Of a DNA stretch of 8,695 nucleotides, positions 7,144 to 8,695 are shown in pieces. Positions within the stretch are counted from its first letter, which is position 1. Each line of letters starts with the position of its first letter. The notes under the pieces were generated by a model. It searched no databases, had not been told where the DNA came from, and saw nothing but the letters and a program-made list of their open reading frames with translations. Where the stretch lies: NCBI GenBank assembly GCA_031426185.1, contig JANPKV010000249.1, forward strand, positions 1-8,695, in the 5' to 3' direction. Position numbers and translations under genes: made by a program. This DNA is from JAJNPS01 sp031426185. Lineage in GTDB: Bacteria; Pseudomonadota; Alphaproteobacteria; Rhodobacterales; Rhodobacteraceae.

Positions 7144-7713
7144 CTAAGACGGACGGTCCGCATCGTTCTGGTTGGCGCCAAAATCAAGGAACTCGTCCAT
7201 AAAAAGACTAAACAACTCTGTTCGCGAGCCTATTCCGGCCTTGTGAAAGATGGCACTTAATTGGGCTTTGATCGTGCCCTCCTTGGTCTTCCGCAAAAGT
7301 GCGATCTCGCAAATCTTCAGACCGCGAAGGGTCAGTAGCGCGATGTCGCTTTCCGCCTTGGACAAGCCCCAAGCCGCGAAGCGCGAGACAAGGATGTCAT
7401 CAAAATGCCCTCTCAGCACCGCGAGACTGTCGCGCTGCCGCGTTTCAACCCGGCTGAGAATTTGCAGCTCGCGTCGCGAAAGATAGAATCCGACGAGCAG
7501 AAGGCCCACGGCCATCGTTTCGATAACGAGGTGCGCCAGCTGCCATAGTGTCAGACTCTGGTCTTTGACAAGATCGCTATGAAGTTCGGCTGCTATGTCC
7601 ACGCCGAAAACCAACGCGCAGAAGAACTGGATCAAGGCAACACTCCGCAGCGAAGGCGACGGGCGGCGGAAGAAGCTGCGGCCTGCCGTGCTGATCGAGA
7701 CGATGGAGGCCAT
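7144..7713 (-). CDS. Membrane-anchored LuxR-type transcriptional regulator
   Basis: This 189-residue protein combines two hydrophobic helices (about 23-42 and 56-78), a charged helical linker likely to form a coiled coil (79-105) and a C-terminal GerE-type helix-turn-helix (about 116-172). The DNA-binding part shows the family pattern: LSKAESDIALLTLRGL, EIALLRKTKEGTIKAQ with the recognition-helix GTIKAQ, and HKAGIGSRTEL. No response-regulator receiver domain or autoinducer-binding domain is present, so sensing would be by the membrane segment or the short extracytoplasmic loop between the helices. The start is ATG at 7713 with AGGAG (7723-7727) 9 bases upstream. It is divergent from the diheme cytochrome gene and convergent with the transporter. 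Regulation of the cytochrome gene is the simplest guess from layout; control of the polyketide operon is also possible. Confidence 0.85.
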   Translation of the reverse strand: MASIVSISTAGRSFFRRPSPSLRSVALIQFFCALVFGVDIAAELHSDLVKDQSLTLWQLAHLVIETMAVGLLLVGFYLSRRELQILSRVETRQRDSLAVLRGHFDDILVSRFAAWGLSKAESDIALLTLRGLKICEIALLRKTKEGTIKAQLSAIFHKAGIGSRTELFSLFMDEFLDFGANQNDADRPS

Positions 7714-7984
7714 TGCTCTACGCTCCTGAAGGGATGAAACGGAAAAGATGCAACTGCAAGACGTATGACGCCGATGCTATTTGCATAAACCAAAGTGCAA
7801 GAGGCTGCTTTGCTCCACATCAAGTCGGGATCGACTATTGCTTGCCGGGACACCAAGTAGTCCTGTTTTGCCTAGAGAATTGTTCATCTCCCGTCTTGTG
7901 ACGCGGATGCTGAACGAGACGGGGTTGGGATGATCGCGAGGCCGTTCGAACCGGAAACTGCCAATTAAATCGAAGGAGAAGATT
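7714..7984. promoter_or_regulatory. Divergent promoter region between the LuxR-type regulator and the cytochrome gene
   Basis: The 271 bases must drive both genes. They contain an inverted repeat CCCGTCT (7890-7896) / AGACGGG (7917-7923) with a 20-base spacer. A second, interlocked pair is GTTCA (7882-7886) / TGAAC (7911-7915). A palindrome GTTCGAAC lies at 7944-7951. No FNR-type TTGAT-N4-ATCAA site was seen. No -35/-10 pair stands out enough to call. The cytochrome gene has a clear AAGGAG (7973-7978) 6 bases before its ATG. Confidence 0.4.
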
Positions 7985-8695
7985 ATGAAGCGGATGGTCG
8001 CGGCGGCTGTGACCTCTTTGGCTTTCGCGCTGTCTGGCGCAGTGCTTGCTGACGATGATGATGAGGATTACACCCACAAGCCAGAGGCACAGGATTTCAT
8101 CCATGGATCGCCAGAGGTAGCCTCCGAAGCATGGACCTTGGCGGCCGGAGGTCGGATCTACGACAACTGGTGGGACGCGCTTGACCGTAGCGAGCCACAG
8201 GGCATCAACCCCGCCTATCCGGTTGCAATCAATAGCGATCAGACAGGCCCGGGGACATGGCGTTGCAAGGAGTGCCACGGCTGGGACTATCTGGGCAAGG
8301 ATGGCATCTACTCGAAGGGAAGCCATTTCAGCGGCATCAAGGGGATCGACGGAGCAATCGGAAGACCCGCTGAAGAGATCGCCATGATGCTCCGCGATAC
8401 AAACCACCCCTACACGGCCGAGATGATCACGGACGAAGAAATGCTGCGAGTGGCGGCGTTCGTCAGCCGGGGACAGGTCGATATGCGAGCCTTCATTGAC
8501 TTTGAAACGCGCACCGTGAACGCAGGCAATTCAGATCGTGGTCGCGAGATCTTTCAGACAACCTGTGCGGCCTGTCACGGGTTTGACGGGCGTCTGATCG
8601 ACTGGGGCGAAGACGGGGGACACAACTATGTTGGAACCGAGTCGCGTGAGGTGCCAGACGAGGTCATGCACAAGATCCTGAACGCGCACACCGGC
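7985..8695 (+). CDS. Secreted diheme c-type cytochrome, 3' end cut by window edge
   Basis: This is a periplasmic electron-transfer protein with covalently bound hemes. 237 codons are present and the frame is still open at the edge. A Sec signal peptide (MKRMVAAAVTSLAFALSGAVLA, residues 1-22) is followed by a very acidic start DDDDEDY. Two heme attachment motifs are visible: CKECH (94-98) inside TWRCKECHGWDYLGKDG, and CAACH (194-198) inside TTCAACHGFDGR. They define two cytochrome c domains of roughly 100 residues each. The sequence around the first heme is typical of a group of proteobacterial cytochromes that I recall next to membrane cytochrome b subunits, but I cannot name the partner oxidoreductase. 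The start is ATG at 7985 with AAGGAG 6 bases upstream. A thiosulfate dehydrogenase (TsdA) assignment was considered and is not supported by any motif I can verify. Confidence 0.9.
   Translation, partial: MKRMVAAAVTSLAFALSGAVLADDDDEDYTHKPEAQDFIHGSPEVASEAWTLAAGGRIYDNWWDALDRSEPQGINPAYPVAINSDQTGPGTWRCKECHGWDYLGKDGIYSKGSHFSGIKGIDGAIGRPAEEIAMMLRDTNHPYTAEMITDEEMLRVAAFVSRGQVDMRAFIDFETRTVNAGNSDRGREIFQTTCAACHGFDGRLIDWGEDGGHNYVGTESREVPDEVMHKILNAHTG

Noticed and set aside
7835..8407. A 190-codon minus-strand open frame over the cytochrome start and its upstream region
   Set aside because: It runs antisense through the signal peptide and first heme motif of the cytochrome gene, and has no recognisable motif.
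7985..8695. Thiosulfate dehydrogenase TsdA
   Set aside because: Two CXXCH motifs alone fit many diheme cytochromes; the sequence around the first heme suggests another group and the C-terminus is missing.

Overview
The window looks like chromosomal DNA from an alphaproteobacterium, most probably of the Rhodobacteraceae type. The GC content is high, DnaX and RsgA read as alphaproteobacterial versions, and a two-helix membrane-anchored LuxR-type regulator of a kind I associate with that family is present. This placement is from pattern recognition only. No RNA genes, insertion sequences or CRISPR arrays were seen.

Left part (1-2769, minus strand): housekeeping. The 5' edge cuts off the C-terminus of dnaX, the DNA polymerase III gamma/tau subunit, which starts with GTG at 1637. 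Upstream of it on the same strand lies rsgA, the circularly permuted GTPase of 30S subunit maturation, which starts with TTG at 2769. A perfect 11-bp inverted repeat sits between rsgA and dnaX. The next 518 bases (2770-3287) have no convincing gene. They hold a 12-codon reading frame with an excellent ribosome binding site upstream of rsgA, and one doubtful 64-codon frame.

Middle (3288-7072): a small exported or membrane-anchored staphylococcal-nuclease-like protein (minus strand) is divergent from a tight three-gene plus-strand operon. The operon encodes a type III polyketide synthase, an isoprenylcysteine-methyltransferase-family membrane methyltransferase (YpbQ/SrsB-like), and a DHA2-type MFS exporter. 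The genes overlap by 4 and 14 bases. By analogy with the Bacillus BpsA/YpbQ and Streptomyces SrsA/SrsB pairs, the first two enzymes would make and O-methylate an alkylpyrone or alkylresorcinol. The dedicated exporter is the distinctive addition. The 212-base divergent intergenic region holds a run of short palindromes that may be regulatory.

Right part (7073-8695): a two-helix membrane-anchored LuxR-type regulator (minus strand) is convergent with the operon. It is divergent from a secreted diheme c-type cytochrome that runs off the 3' edge. The regulator could serve the cytochrome, the polyketide operon, or neither. The sequence does not decide this.
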